64,000 nt of DNA from Pseudomonas alcaligenes (GTDB taxonomy: Bacteria; Pseudomonadota; Gammaproteobacteria; Pseudomonadales; Pseudomonadaceae): positions 372,001 to 436,000 of the forward strand of contig NZ_LZEU01000001.1 in the NCBI RefSeq assembly GCF_014490745.1, in the 5' to 3' direction. The notes below the pieces were generated by a model. The model worked only from the letters and a program-made list of their open reading frames with translations, was not told the origin of the DNA and searched no databases. Both the position numbers and the translations under genes were made by a program. Every line of letters starts with the position of its first letter. The first letter of the stretch is position 1. Below are positions 1 to 8,651 of this stretch, piece after piece.

Positions 1-80
1 TGCGCCAGGTGGCGGCCGACGCCGAGCCGATCCAGACCCACCGCGGCCTGGGCTACAGCTACAACCCGCAGAGCGCCTAG
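1..80 (+). CDS. creB: CreB response regulator, C-terminal end (partial)
   Basis: Only the last 25 codons are in the window, read from base 3. The peptide ends with RGLGYSY, which matches the last strand of an OmpR/PhoB-type winged-helix DNA-binding domain. CreB is the response regulator of the CreBC two-component system. The identity rests mainly on context, because creC and creD follow in the same orientation. Unusually, creC is not next: a large minus-strand gene intervenes and its stop codon overlaps the creB stop by three bases. Family is confident from the motif; the exact gene name is inferred from its neighbours. Confidence 0.75.
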   Translation, partial: RQVAADAEPIQTHRGLGYSYNPQSA

Positions 81-3000
81 CCGAGCAGGGCGCGGGCGGC
101 GCGCTGGTCGGCGCCCTCGTCCTCGGCCGTGAACTCGGCCAGCACGCTTTGCAGGTGCTGGCGCTGCTGCGCCGATGGTTGCCAGCGCTGGCGCAGGCTG
201 GCCAGGCGCAGGCGCAGCGAGCCGGCACCGAGGCTCTCGGCCAGGCGCTGGGCTTCGTCGAGCAGGGCGCCAGCCGCTTCCCCCTGACCCTCGTCGAGCA
301 GCGCCGCGGCCTGCAGGCGCAGCACTTCCGCCAACAGGTAGCGGTCGCTGCGCTGCTGGGCCATGCGCACCACCTGCGGCGCCCGCTGCAGCAGCTCCTG
401 GCGGCGGCCGAGGCGGGCCAGGGCATCGAGCTGCAGGGTGCTCAGGGTCACCTCGATCACCGGCATGCTGCTGCGGTTGCCATCGATGCCCAACTGCAGG
501 TCGCGCAGGCCCTCGGCGTCGCCCAGCGCCACCCGCGACCAGCCGACCATCACGGTGGCGATGTCTTCCCACAGTTGCAGGCCCTTGCCGTGGCTGTGGC
601 GCAGGGTTTCCGCGGCCATCTGCGCCACGCTCGGGGCGTCGTCCAGCAGGCAGTGCAACATGCTGGCGAACACCAGGGCGTGGCAGATGGCGTTGGCCGT
701 GCCCTGGCTGCGCACGTCGGCGAGCAGCTCGGCGCACAGCTGGCGGGCGCGCGCGGGATGGCCCTCGACCCACAGGCCGAGGCACAGGTAGGCGCGGCTG
801 TGCACCAGCGGGTCTTCGCCGAAGCCGAGCAGGCAGGCCTGGCGGGTCGGCGCGTCGCACAGCGCGACTATGGTCTCGGCAATCGCCCGCGACTCGGCCA
901 GCGGCCGGCTCCAGAAGGCACCGCCGAGGTGGCACATGTGGCCGAGCAGCTGCAGCGGCAACTGCCCGCTGTGCTGGGCGGCGGCCAGCACCTGCTGGCC
1001 GAGCAGGGTGGCCTTGTCGAAGGAGTCGCAGCAGCCCCAGACGCCGACCAGGGCGCGGAACGAGGCCTCCGGCTGTTGCAGCTGTTGGCCCAGGGCCAGG
1101 GCGCGGGCGAAGGCGGCGTGGGTACTGGGGGCGCCGTAGCCGGCCGAGGAGTTGAGGGCGCTGCCCAGGGCCAGCTGCAGGCCGAGTTCCTCGCCGTCGC
1201 GTTGCGCCGAGGCCGGCAGCTCGGCCAGGCAATCCAGCGCCCGTTGCAGGTAGGCGGCCGCCTCGCGGTTGGCGGAGAAGCGCCGGGCGGTCTCGCCGGC
1301 CTGGCGCCACAGCGGCAGGGCCTGCTCGGCGCGACCGGCTTCGCTCAGGTGATGGGCCAGCTGCGCCGGTGCCTGCTGGCTGCGCGCCGGGAAGCGGCTC
1401 TGCAGGGCATCGGCGATGCGCCCATGGGTTTCCCGGCGCTGGCTGCGCGGCTGGGCCAGGTAGGCGGCCTGCTGGATCAGCGCATGCTTGAACTGGCAGA
1501 GGCTGGCCTGGCTGCCCGGCTCGATCAGACCGGCGCGCAGCAGGGCGTCGAGGTGGCTGCGCAGCAGCGCCGGGCTGCCGGGGTACAGCGCCTCGATCAG
1601 CTCGCGGTGGAACTCGCGGCCCAGGCAGGCGGCCAGCTGGATCGTGGCGCGGGCGTCGCCGAGGCGGTCGATGCGTGCCATCAGCAGGTCGTTGAGGGTC
1701 AGCGGGATGCTGCTCTGCTCGCCGCTGTCGGCCACCCACTGCACCAGCTCCTCGATGAACAGCGGCACCCCGTCGGCCAGCGCCAGCACCTGGCGCAGCT
1801 GGGGTTCAGCGAGCTGCTGCGGCAGGCCGGCGATCAGCTCGCGGGCCCGCTCCGGGGCCAGGTGCGGCAGGCGCAGCAGGTGCACGCCGAGTTCTTCCCA
1901 GCGCTGCGTGGCGAACTCCGGGCGGGCGCTGAGCAGCAGCAACAGCGGGCGCTGGCCGGGCTCGCGCAGCAGTCGCTCGAGCAGCAGCAGGGTCGAGGAG
2001 TCGGCCCAGTGGGCGTCTTCCAGCACCAGCAGCAGGGGCTGCTTGCGCCGCACCCGGATCAAGCCGAGCAGGGTCTCCAGCATGCGCGCGCGCCACACCT
2101 CGCTGCTCAGCCCGGTCACCGGCGAGCCGTCCGGCAGCGGCAGGCCGAGCAGGTCGGCAATCAGGTCGAGGCCCTCGGCGGGCAGCGCGAAGATGCCCTG
2201 CAGCACTTCGCGCAGCCGCTCGTAGCGCTGCTCCGGGCTGCTCTCCGGGGCGAAGCCGCAGAGGTAGCCGATCAGCTCGGCCAGCGGGAAGAAGGGTTCG
2301 CTGCTGTGGCTTTCCAGGCAGCGCAGCTCCACCTGCTGGCCCGGCAGGGTGGCGCTGAGGCGCTTGCGCAACTCGTGGATCAGGCGTGATTTGCCGACCC
2401 CGGGGTCGGCCTGCAGCAACACGGCATCGCTGACCCGGCTCGCGCCGACCTGCTGCCAGCGCTGCAGCAGTTGCTGCAGTTCGCCGTCGCGGCCGGCCAG
2501 GGGCGTCAGCTGCGGCTGCACGGCCAGGCGATGGCGTGCACCGCTGGCCGCCTCGGCGCGGAACAGCGGGCCGGCGCTGGCCCCCGGCCCGGCCAGGCGC
2601 TGCGCCAGTGGCAGGCAGCGGTAGTAGCCCTCGACCAGCTTGTGGGTGACTCCGCTCAGCACCACCTGCTGGTAGTCGGCGTGCTGGCGCACCTGCACGG
2701 CGATGTCGGAGGTGAAGCCGCTGGCATCGGGAAGCCGCTGGCCCGGCGCGGTGACGATCAGCCCGGTGTGCAGGCCGCAGCGCACCTGGGCCGGGGCGCA
2801 GATCTCGGCCAGGGCGAGGGCGGCCTGCACGGCGTTGCGGGCGGCATTTTCCCGCGCCAGCGGGTAGCCGAAGTAGGCCAGCAGGCCGCCGCCATGACTG
2901 GCCAGGGCGTGGCCGCCGTGGGCGCGGATCACCTGCAGGCACTGCGCCTGGGGGGCGGCCAGGCGGGCCAGGGCTTCCTCGGGGTCGCTGCAGGCGGGCA

Positions 3001-3883
3001 CGGAGAGTTCGCAGTAGAGCACGGTGACCTGGCGCAGCTCGGCTGGCGGTGGCGGCACGGCTACTGCGCAGGCTTCGGCCAGCGGCACTTCGGCGCGCAG
3101 CTGGCCCTGGCGAATGCTCTGCTGCAGAGCCTGGCATTCCTGGCTCGGGTGCACGCCGAGTTCCTTCCACAGCTGGTTGCGGAAGCTCTCGTACTGCGAC
3201 AGGGCGGCGGCGCTCTGGCCGTTGCGCGCCAGCAGGCGCATCAGGCGTTGCTGGCCGCTTTCCTGCCAGGGGTCGAGTTCCACCAGGCGGCGGGCGTGGG
3301 GCAGGGCCTGCTGCAGCGCACCCTGCTGTTCGTAGTGATTGCTCAGGTGCTCCAGCAGGGCCAGGGCGTGGCAGCGCAGCGACTCGCGCTGCAGCAGCAG
3401 CCAGTCCTCGAAGTCCGGACAGTCGGGCAGGTCGAGGCCGGCGAGGAAGTCGCCGCGGTACAGCGCCACGGCTTCCTCCAGCTCTGCGATGCAGCTCGGG
3501 CATTGCTGGCAGGCCGGCTGCTGCTGGCAGCGCTGCGGCGGCTGGCGCAGGCGCAGGGCGTCGATGTGGCCGTGGGGCAGGAAGCGCAGGCTGTGCTTGC
3601 TGGCGTCGAACAGGCTGAGGCCGGTGGGGCCTTCCAGCACCCGCCGCAGATCGGCCAGGGTGCGCCGCAGGTTGCCGCGCCAGGCGCTGCTCGGGCTGGA
3701 CTCCCAGAGCAGGGCGGCAAGGGTTTCGCGGCTGTGTTCGCGGGCGTGCTCCAGGCTCAGGTAGGCGAGCAGGGCGCGCATCTTGTCGTAGTTGAAGCCG
3801 GCGAGCGGCTGGGTGTGCCAGAGGGCGCTGAAGTTGCCGAGCAGGTTGAGCTGGAACGGCGCGGCTTGGGTGACGGCATCCAT
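77..3883 (-). CDS. BTAD / pseudo-cyclase / AAA ATPase / TPR giant regulator
   Basis: 1268-residue STAND-like regulator. The N-terminus (about 10-265) is a BTAD/SARP module with a winged helix and bacterial transcriptional activation helices. Residues about 283-425 form a class III nucleotide cyclase fold. An ATPase follows, with Walker A ADPGVGKS near 492-499 and Walker B LLLVLEDAH near 617-625. Helical TPR-like repeats fill the C-terminal half. The cyclase looks dead: the first metal Asp is Glu (LYCEL) and the usual GDG is GGG (SHGGGLLAYFG). A four-Cys cluster (C119, C125, C128, C131) sits inside the BTAD region. Such proteins are usually ligand-gated transcription factors; the ligand and targets here are unknown. 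It lies between creB and creC on the opposite strand, splitting a normally compact operon. Convergent with creB (3 nt overlap) and divergent from creC. Confidence 0.85.
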   Translation of the reverse strand: MDAVTQAAPFQLNLLGNFSALWHTQPLAGFNYDKMRALLAYLSLEHAREHSRETLAALLWESSPSSAWRGNLRRTLADLRRVLEGPTGLSLFDASKHSLRFLPHGHIDALRLRQPPQRCQQQPACQQCPSCIAELEEAVALYRGDFLAGLDLPDCPDFEDWLLLQRESLRCHALALLEHLSNHYEQQGALQQALPHARRLVELDPWQESGQQRLMRLLARNGQSAAALSQYESFRNQLWKELGVHPSQECQALQQSIRQGQLRAEVPLAEACAVAVPPPPAELRQVTVLYCELSVPACSDPEEALARLAAPQAQCLQVIRAHGGHALASHGGGLLAYFGYPLARENAARNAVQAALALAEICAPAQVRCGLHTGLIVTAPGQRLPDASGFTSDIAVQVRQHADYQQVVLSGVTHKLVEGYYRCLPLAQRLAGPGASAGPLFRAEAASGARHRLAVQPQLTPLAGRDGELQQLLQRWQQVGASRVSDAVLLQADPGVGKSRLIHELRKRLSATLPGQQVELRCLESHSSEPFFPLAELIGYLCGFAPESSPEQRYERLREVLQGIFALPAEGLDLIADLLGLPLPDGSPVTGLSSEVWRARMLETLLGLIRVRRKQPLLLVLEDAHWADSSTLLLLERLLREPGQRPLLLLLSARPEFATQRWEELGVHLLRLPHLAPERARELIAGLPQQLAEPQLRQVLALADGVPLFIEELVQWVADSGEQSSIPLTLNDLLMARIDRLGDARATIQLAACLGREFHRELIEALYPGSPALLRSHLDALLRAGLIEPGSQASLCQFKHALIQQAAYLAQPRSQRRETHGRIADALQSRFPARSQQAPAQLAHHLSEAGRAEQALPLWRQAGETARRFSANREAAAYLQRALDCLAELPASAQRDGEELGLQLALGSALNSSAGYGAPSTHAAFARALALGQQLQQPEASFRALVGVWGCCDSFDKATLLGQQVLAAAQHSGQLPLQLLGHMCHLGGAFWSRPLAESRAIAETIVALCDAPTRQACLLGFGEDPLVHSRAYLCLGLWVEGHPARARQLCAELLADVRSQGTANAICHALVFASMLHCLLDDAPSVAQMAAETLRHSHGKGLQLWEDIATVMVGWSRVALGDAEGLRDLQLGIDGNRSSMPVIEVTLSTLQLDALARLGRRQELLQRAPQVVRMAQQRSDRYLLAEVLRLQAAALLDEGQGEAAGALLDEAQRLAESLGAGSLRLRLASLRQRWQPSAQQRQHLQSVLAEFTAEDEGADQRAARALLG

Positions 3884-4150
3884 GTCGAGTTTCCCCGCCA
3901 GCAGGCGCGGACGCTGTGGCGCGTTGGGCAGATCCGATTCAGTTGTGCGGTATGCTGGCCGTCATCAGGTCGGCTGGCCCCGGCAGGGGCGGCTGGCCAT
4001 CACCGCGGCCTTATTCTGCCACCAGAAGCGCGCGGGCCGCGACCGCTTCTTGACCCGTCGGCCAGCCTTTGGTCGCCTGTGCACAAGGAAGTCATGCATG
4101 TTGCTGCAGCCCCCGTCGTTTCTCCTTCGCCGCCGTCCGGGAGTGTCGCG

Positions 4151-5581
4151 ATGCCGCTAGGTGTACGGATCTTTCTGGTCTACTTCCTGTTCGTCGGCCT
4201 GGCCGGCTGGTTCGTGCTGAGCACGGTGATGGACGAGATCCGCCCCGGGGTGCGGCAGAGCACCGAGGAAACCCTGGTCGACACCGCCAACCTGCTGGCG
4301 GAGATCCTCCGCGACGAGGTGAAGAGCGGCCAGCTGGCCCAGAGCCGCCTGCCCGAGCTGCTCAAGGCCTATGGCAAGCGCCAGCCGCAGGCGCAGATCT
4401 GGGGGGTGGAGAAGAGCGCGGTCAACCACCGCATCTATGTCACCGACGCCAAGGGCATCGTCCTGCTCGACTCCAGCGGCGTGGCCCTGGGCCAGGACTA
4501 CTCGCGCTGGAACGATGTCTACCGCACCCTGCGCGGCGAGTACGGCGCGCGCTCGACCCGCGAAGACCCGCAGGACGAGGACAGCTCAGTGATGTACGTG
4601 GCGGCGCCGATCAAGGATGGCGAGCAGATCATCGGCGTGGTCTCGGTGGCCAAGCCCAACCGCAGCCTGCAGCCTTATATCGATCGTTCGCAGACCCGCC
4701 TGACCTGGCTCGGCGCCGGCCTGATCGGCCTCGGCCTGCTGATCGGCGGGGTGCTGTCCTGGTGGCTCAGCGGCTCGCTGCGCAAGCTGACCCGCTATGC
4801 CCAGGCGGTCAGCCAGGGCCAGCGCGCCGAACTGCCGGCCCTGCGCGGCGGCGAGCTGACCCAGCTGGCCGAGGCGGTGCAGAAGATGCGCACCGAGCTG
4901 GAGGGCAAGAACTATGTCGAGCAGTACGTGCACACCCTGACCCATGAGCTGAAGAGCCCGCTGGCGGCCATCCGCGGCGCCGCCGAACTGCTCGAGGGCG
5001 AGATGCCGGTCGAGCAGCGCCAGCGTTTCGTGGCCAATATCGCCAGCGAGGGCGCGCGCCTGCAGCAACTGATCGAGCGCCTGCTCAACCTGGCCCTGGT
5101 CGAACAGCGCCAGGGCCTGGAGGAGCGGGTGGCGCTGAGCCCGCGCGAATTGGTCGAGGAGCTGCTGCAGGCCCAGGCCGCGCGCATCCAGGCCGGCGCC
5201 CTGCAGGTGGACAACCGCATCGATGCGGCGCTGCGGGTGCAGGGCGAGCGCTTCCTGCTGCGCCAGGCGCTGGCCAACCTGCTGGACAACGCCCTCGACT
5301 TCACCCCGCCTGGCGGACGGCTGAGCTTCAGCGCCGAGAGCGGCGAGAACCTGCTGGAGCTGCGCCTGTTCAACCAGGGCGAGGCGATTCCCGACTACGC
5401 CCTGGCGCGCCTGACCGAGCGCTTCTATTCCCTGCCGCGTCCCGGTAGCGGGCGCAAGAGCACCGGCCTGGGCCTCAACTTCGTCCAGGAGGTGGCCGGC
5501 CTGCATGGCGGCAGCCTGCAGGTGGGCAACGCCGCAGGTGGCGTGCTGGCGTGTTTGCGATTGTCGACGGCGCTTGCCTAG
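4151..5581 (+). CDS. creC: CreC sensor histidine kinase
   Basis: 476-residue inner-membrane histidine kinase, partner of CreB. In Pseudomonas, CreBC responds to loss of the penicillin-binding protein DacB and affects beta-lactam resistance. Visible parts are a first membrane helix at about 5-25 (IFLVYFLFVGLAGWFVL), a periplasmic sensor, a second helix near 188-210, a HAMP linker, the H-box THELKSP with the phospho-accepting His265, the N-box NLLDNALDF and the G-box GLGLNFVQEV. The frame is open far upstream; I chose the ATG beginning MPLGVRIF because that is where CreC proteins start and where conservation begins. It is separated from creB by a foreign-looking 3.8 kb gene, so it must use its own promoter in the 267 bp divergent gap. 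Confidence 0.93.
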   Translation: MPLGVRIFLVYFLFVGLAGWFVLSTVMDEIRPGVRQSTEETLVDTANLLAEILRDEVKSGQLAQSRLPELLKAYGKRQPQAQIWGVEKSAVNHRIYVTDAKGIVLLDSSGVALGQDYSRWNDVYRTLRGEYGARSTREDPQDEDSSVMYVAAPIKDGEQIIGVVSVAKPNRSLQPYIDRSQTRLTWLGAGLIGLGLLIGGVLSWWLSGSLRKLTRYAQAVSQGQRAELPALRGGELTQLAEAVQKMRTELEGKNYVEQYVHTLTHELKSPLAAIRGAAELLEGEMPVEQRQRFVANIASEGARLQQLIERLLNLALVEQRQGLEERVALSPRELVEELLQAQAARIQAGALQVDNRIDAALRVQGERFLLRQALANLLDNALDFTPPGGRLSFSAESGENLLELRLFNQGEAIPDYALARLTERFYSLPRPGSGRKSTGLGLNFVQEVAGLHGGSLQVGNAAGGVLACLRLSTALA

Positions 5582-5658
5582 CGGGCGGATGCGCCGGGCT
5601 TGGCTATTCTTGGCGAGGGCAGGCAGCCCGCAGAACAACAACTCCTGGGAGGCAGTGG

Positions 5659-6093
5659 ATGAAAACAGTCGCCGACATCCTCAGATCCAAGCATCACACC
5701 AGCATTTTCAGCGTCAGCCCGACCACCACGGTGCTCGAGGCGGCGATCCTGATGGCGGACAAGGGCATCGGTGCGCTGACCGTAATGGAGAACGGCCAGC
5801 TGGTGGGCATCGTTACCGAGCGCGACTACGTGCGCCGGGTGGCTGCCCTGGAGCGTTCCGCCTATGCCACCAATATCGAAGAGATCATGACCTCCAACCT
5901 GTTCGTGGTTGGCCCGCGCGACAGCAACCAGTACTGCATGCAGCTGATGACCGAGAAGAACCTGCGCCACCTGCCGGTGGTGGAGAACGGCCAGCTGATC
6001 GGCCTGCTGTCGATCCGCGACCTGGTGCGCGACATCACTTCCGAGCAGGAAAGCCTGATCGAACACCTGCAGCAGTATATCCGCGGCGCCTGA
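5659..6093 (+). CDS. Stand-alone two-CBS-domain protein
   Basis: 144 residues made almost wholly of a CBS pair. CBS1 spans about 8-60 (SVSPTTTVLEAAILM, then GIVTERDYVRR) and CBS2 about 75-130 (FVVGPRDSNQYC, then GLLSIRDLVRD). Such proteins bind adenosyl nucleotides and sense energy status; they have no catalytic domain of their own. The ATG follows a GGAGG-type ribosome site. It lies 77 bp after creC in the same direction, where creD would be expected in P. aeruginosa. It may be read through from creC or have its own promoter. Partner protein unknown. Confidence 0.85.
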   Translation: MKTVADILRSKHHTSIFSVSPTTTVLEAAILMADKGIGALTVMENGQLVGIVTERDYVRRVAALERSAYATNIEEIMTSNLFVVGPRDSNQYCMQLMTEKNLRHLPVVENGQLIGLLSIRDLVRDITSEQESLIEHLQQYIRGA

Positions 6094-6372
6094 TGCCGCT
6101 GGCGGCGCGGGCTCGACGCGCCGCCGCCCCCCTTCTACGGGCCGGCCGGCCCGGTTTTGGCCCGCTGCCAGCCCCGCCTGGATTGCCCTGCACACCCCTT
6201 CGGACGTCCCATGTTCCCGTAGGTTGGCGCTATCCGCCTGATCGACAAGGTTTTTTCCAAGTATCGATTTGGTTGATTCTTTCTATGCCGCGGCTCAGTT
6301 TTTTAATCGAATTGCTCCGGGAGAAGATGAGCTCGCAGACAAATTCTTCCCCCAACACCCGGAGCACTGATC

Positions 6373-7032
6373 ATGAAAAAGCACATCCTCGCCGTTAGCA
6401 TCATCCTCGCCAGCCTGTCGGGCGCTGCATTTGCCGAAGGCGGTTCGCAACATGTAGGCGGCATCGCCGAGAGCGGTTACGAGCACGTTGGCCAGGGCGT
6501 CCGTGTCGCCGAAGGCGGCGCGCAACATGTAGGCGGCATCGCCGAAAGCGGTTACGAGCACGTTGGCCAGGGCGTCCGTGTTGCCGAAGGCGGCTCGCAG
6601 CATGTAGGCGGCATCGCCGAGAGCGGTTACGAGCATGTTGGTCAGGGCGTCCGTGTTGCAGAAGGCGGTTCGCAACATGTAGGTGGCATCGCCGAGAGCG
6701 GTTACGAGCGTGTCGGCCAGGGCGTACGTGTTGCCGAAGGCGGCTCGCAGCATGTAGGCGGCATCGCCGAGAGCGGTTACGAGCGTGTCGGCCAGGGCGT
6801 CCGTGTCGCCGAGGGTGGCTCGCAGCATGTAGGCGGCATCGCCGAGAACGGTTACGAACGCGTTGGCCAGGGCGTCCGTGTTGCCGAGGGTGGTTCGCAA
6901 CATGTCGGTGGCATCGCCGAGAGCGGTTACGAACGCGTTGGTCAGGGCGTCCGTGTTGCTGAGGGTGGTTCGCAACATGTCGGTGGCATCGCCGAAAGCG
7001 GTTACGAACATGTCGGTGCCGACGTAGCTTGA
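6373..7032 (+). CDS. Secreted protein of eight 25-residue tandem repeats
   Basis: 219 residues. A clear signal peptide (1-21, ending GAAFA) precedes eight units: seven of exactly 25 residues and a last one of 23 with a divergent end (GADVA). Each unit starts EGG(S/A)QHVGGIAE, has a GYE(H/R)VG core and ends VGQGVRVA. Only three positions vary in the full units (S/A, S/N, H/R), whereas third codon positions differ freely between copies, showing selection on the protein. The mature protein has no cysteine, no lipobox and no membrane helix. Gly-rich alternating segments of fixed length suggest a beta-solenoid or an extended adhesin or matrix protein. Small Pseudomonas secreted proteins with EGG-type repeats exist, but I do not recognise this one. 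A terminator follows about 80 bp downstream. Confidence 0.8.
   Translation: MKKHILAVSIILASLSGAAFAEGGSQHVGGIAESGYEHVGQGVRVAEGGAQHVGGIAESGYEHVGQGVRVAEGGSQHVGGIAESGYEHVGQGVRVAEGGSQHVGGIAESGYERVGQGVRVAEGGSQHVGGIAESGYERVGQGVRVAEGGSQHVGGIAENGYERVGQGVRVAEGGSQHVGGIAESGYERVGQGVRVAEGGSQHVGGIAESGYEHVGADVA
6436..7029 (+). repeat. 75 bp in-frame tandem repeat, eight copies
   Basis: Seven full 75 bp units and one 69 bp unit encode the repeats of the secreted protein. The period is an exact multiple of three throughout. Copies differ mainly at synonymous positions (for example CATGTAGGCGGC, CATGTAGGTGGC and CATGTCGGTGGC). Because the unit is a multiple of three, two antisense frames also stay open across the array; these are by-products. 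Copy number could vary by slippage or recombination. Confidence 0.95.
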
Positions 7033-7110
7033 GAGCGTGACACGGCAGATACGTACCCCAGGTAAACCGCTTCACCTCTGAGAGCAGTTCCATGCCTTAC
7101 TGCCCCACCT

Positions 7111-7145
7111 GAAGGCGCCCCTTAGCGGGCGCCTTCGTCATTTCT
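7111..7145 (+). terminator. Intrinsic terminator after the repeat protein
   Basis: Perfect 10 bp stem GAAGGCGCCC / GGGCGCCTTC with loop CTTAGC, followed by a short T-containing tract. It separates the repeat-protein gene from creD, so creD probably has its own promoter in the next 100 bp. Confidence 0.75.
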
Positions 7146-7245
7146 GCGGCTCCACACAAGCTCCACAGAGTCTCCATATTCGCCGCATGCCGGCGCCATG
7201 GGCACGCCACAGACTTTCTGCACATCCACCGCAGGGAGTTCCGTG

Positions 7246-8595
7246 ATGAACCGCAACCTACTACTCAAGCTCGGCGCCATCGGCGCGCTGATTCTCTTGT
7301 TGATGATCCCCATCCTGCTGATCGACGGCATGATCAGCGAGCGCCAGGATCTGCGCGATGGCGTGGTGCAGGACATCGCCCGCAGCTCCAGCTACAACCA
7401 GCAGATCACCGGCCCGGTGCTGGTGGTGCCGTACCGCAAGACCGTGCGCGAGTGGAAGACCCACAACAAGACCGGCCAGCGCTACCTGGAGGAAAGCGAG
7501 GAGCATGGGCGCCTGTACTTCCTGCCCGAGCGCTTCGTGTTCAACGGCGAGGTCAGCACCGAGCTGCGCGCCCGCGGCATCTACCAGGCGCGCCTGTACC
7601 ACAGCAGCAACCGCATCAGCGGGCGCTTCGACATCCCGGCGCAGCTGGGCATCGACGAGGACTTCGCCGACTACCGCTTCGACACGGCCTTCCTCGCCGT
7701 GGGCATCAGCGATATCCGCGGGATCAAGAACGACCTGCAGCTGGAGCTGGGCAGCACCAAGGTCGGCTTCCTCCCTGGCAGTGCCGAATCGCGCCTGGGC
7801 GCCGGCGTACATGCCCCGCTGCCGGCGCTGAACGTGGTCGCCGGGCAGAGCCTGGACTTCGCCTTCGACCTCAAGCTGCAGGGCACCAGCCAGCTCGACA
7901 TCACCCCGGTGGGCCGCGAGAGCCTGGTCGACCTCAAGGCCAACTGGCCGCACCCGAGCTTCGTCGGTGAGTACCTGCCGAGCGAGCGCGAGATCGACCA
8001 GAACGGCTTTACCGCACGCTGGCAGACTAGCTTCTTCGCCACCAACCTGGAAGAGGCCCTGAGCGATTGTGTCGGTGAGGGCGAATGCATGGCCTTCAAC
8101 GAGCGCCACTTCGGCGTCAGCTTCGTCGACCCGGTCGACCAGTACCTGAAGAGCGACCGCGCGATCAAATACGCCCTGCTGTTCATCGGCCTGACCTTCG
8201 CCGGCTTCTTCCTCTTCGAAGTGCTCAAGCGCCTGGCCGTGCACCCGGTGCAGTACGGCCTGGTCGGCCTGTCGCTGGCGCTGTTCTACCTGCTGCTGCT
8301 GTCGCTGGCCGAGCACATGAGCTTCGAGCGCGCTTATGCCTTGGCGGCCTCGGCCTGCGTGCTGCTGATCGGCTTCTACGTCAGTCACGTGCTGCACAGC
8401 TGGTTGCGCGGTGCCGGTTTCACCGCCGCCCTGGCCGCCCTCTACGCGATGCTCTACGCCCTGCTCAGCGCCGAGGATTACGCCCTGCTGATGGGTTCGC
8501 TGCTGGTGTTCGGCCTGCTCGCCAGCGTCATGGTGCTGACCCGCAAACTCGACTGGTACGGCATCGGCAAACCGGCCGCCGGCCCTGCCGCCTGA
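7246..8595 (+). CDS. creD: CreD inner-membrane protein
   Basis: 449 residues. An N-terminal membrane anchor (residues 5-22, rich in Leu and Ile) is followed by a large periplasmic domain to about residue 300. A C-terminal block of about five membrane helices ends near PAAGPAA. This is the typical CreD (Cet) architecture. CreD is the main output of CreBC and helps envelope homeostasis; its biochemical activity is not known. The start chosen (MNRNLLLKLG) follows GGGAG; an in-frame upstream ATG would add 16 residues unlike family members. A perfect CreB tag (TTCAC-N6-TTCAC) was looked for upstream and not found, so control by CreB is not visible here. Confidence 0.92.
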   Translation: MNRNLLLKLGAIGALILLLMIPILLIDGMISERQDLRDGVVQDIARSSSYNQQITGPVLVVPYRKTVREWKTHNKTGQRYLEESEEHGRLYFLPERFVFNGEVSTELRARGIYQARLYHSSNRISGRFDIPAQLGIDEDFADYRFDTAFLAVGISDIRGIKNDLQLELGSTKVGFLPGSAESRLGAGVHAPLPALNVVAGQSLDFAFDLKLQGTSQLDITPVGRESLVDLKANWPHPSFVGEYLPSEREIDQNGFTARWQTSFFATNLEEALSDCVGEGECMAFNERHFGVSFVDPVDQYLKSDRAIKYALLFIGLTFAGFFLFEVLKRLAVHPVQYGLVGLSLALFYLLLLSLAEHMSFERAYALAASACVLLIGFYVSHVLHSWLRGAGFTAALAALYAMLYALLSAEDYALLMGSLLVFGLLASVMVLTRKLDWYGIGKPAAGPAA

Positions 8596-8651
8596 CCCTC
8601 GTCCACATGCAGGCGGGCGCGGCGGTTGCCGCGCTCGCCCGGGAGATCGCG

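Noticed and set aside
149..2389. Long open frame (746 codons) on the plus strand opposite the BTAD regulator
   Set aside because: Its translation is Gln/Ala/Leu-rich with no domain, while the minus strand encodes recognisable domains over the same bases. Such frames are common opposite GC-rich genes.
6295..7093. Two antisense open frames through the 75 bp repeat
   Set aside because: They exist because the repeat period is a multiple of three; the plus-strand frame has the signal peptide and the synonymous pattern of a real gene.
7033..7245. A CreB tag upstream of creD
   Set aside because: TTCAC occurs at 7071 but the second TTCAC is not six bases further on; nearby TTCCA is wrongly spaced.
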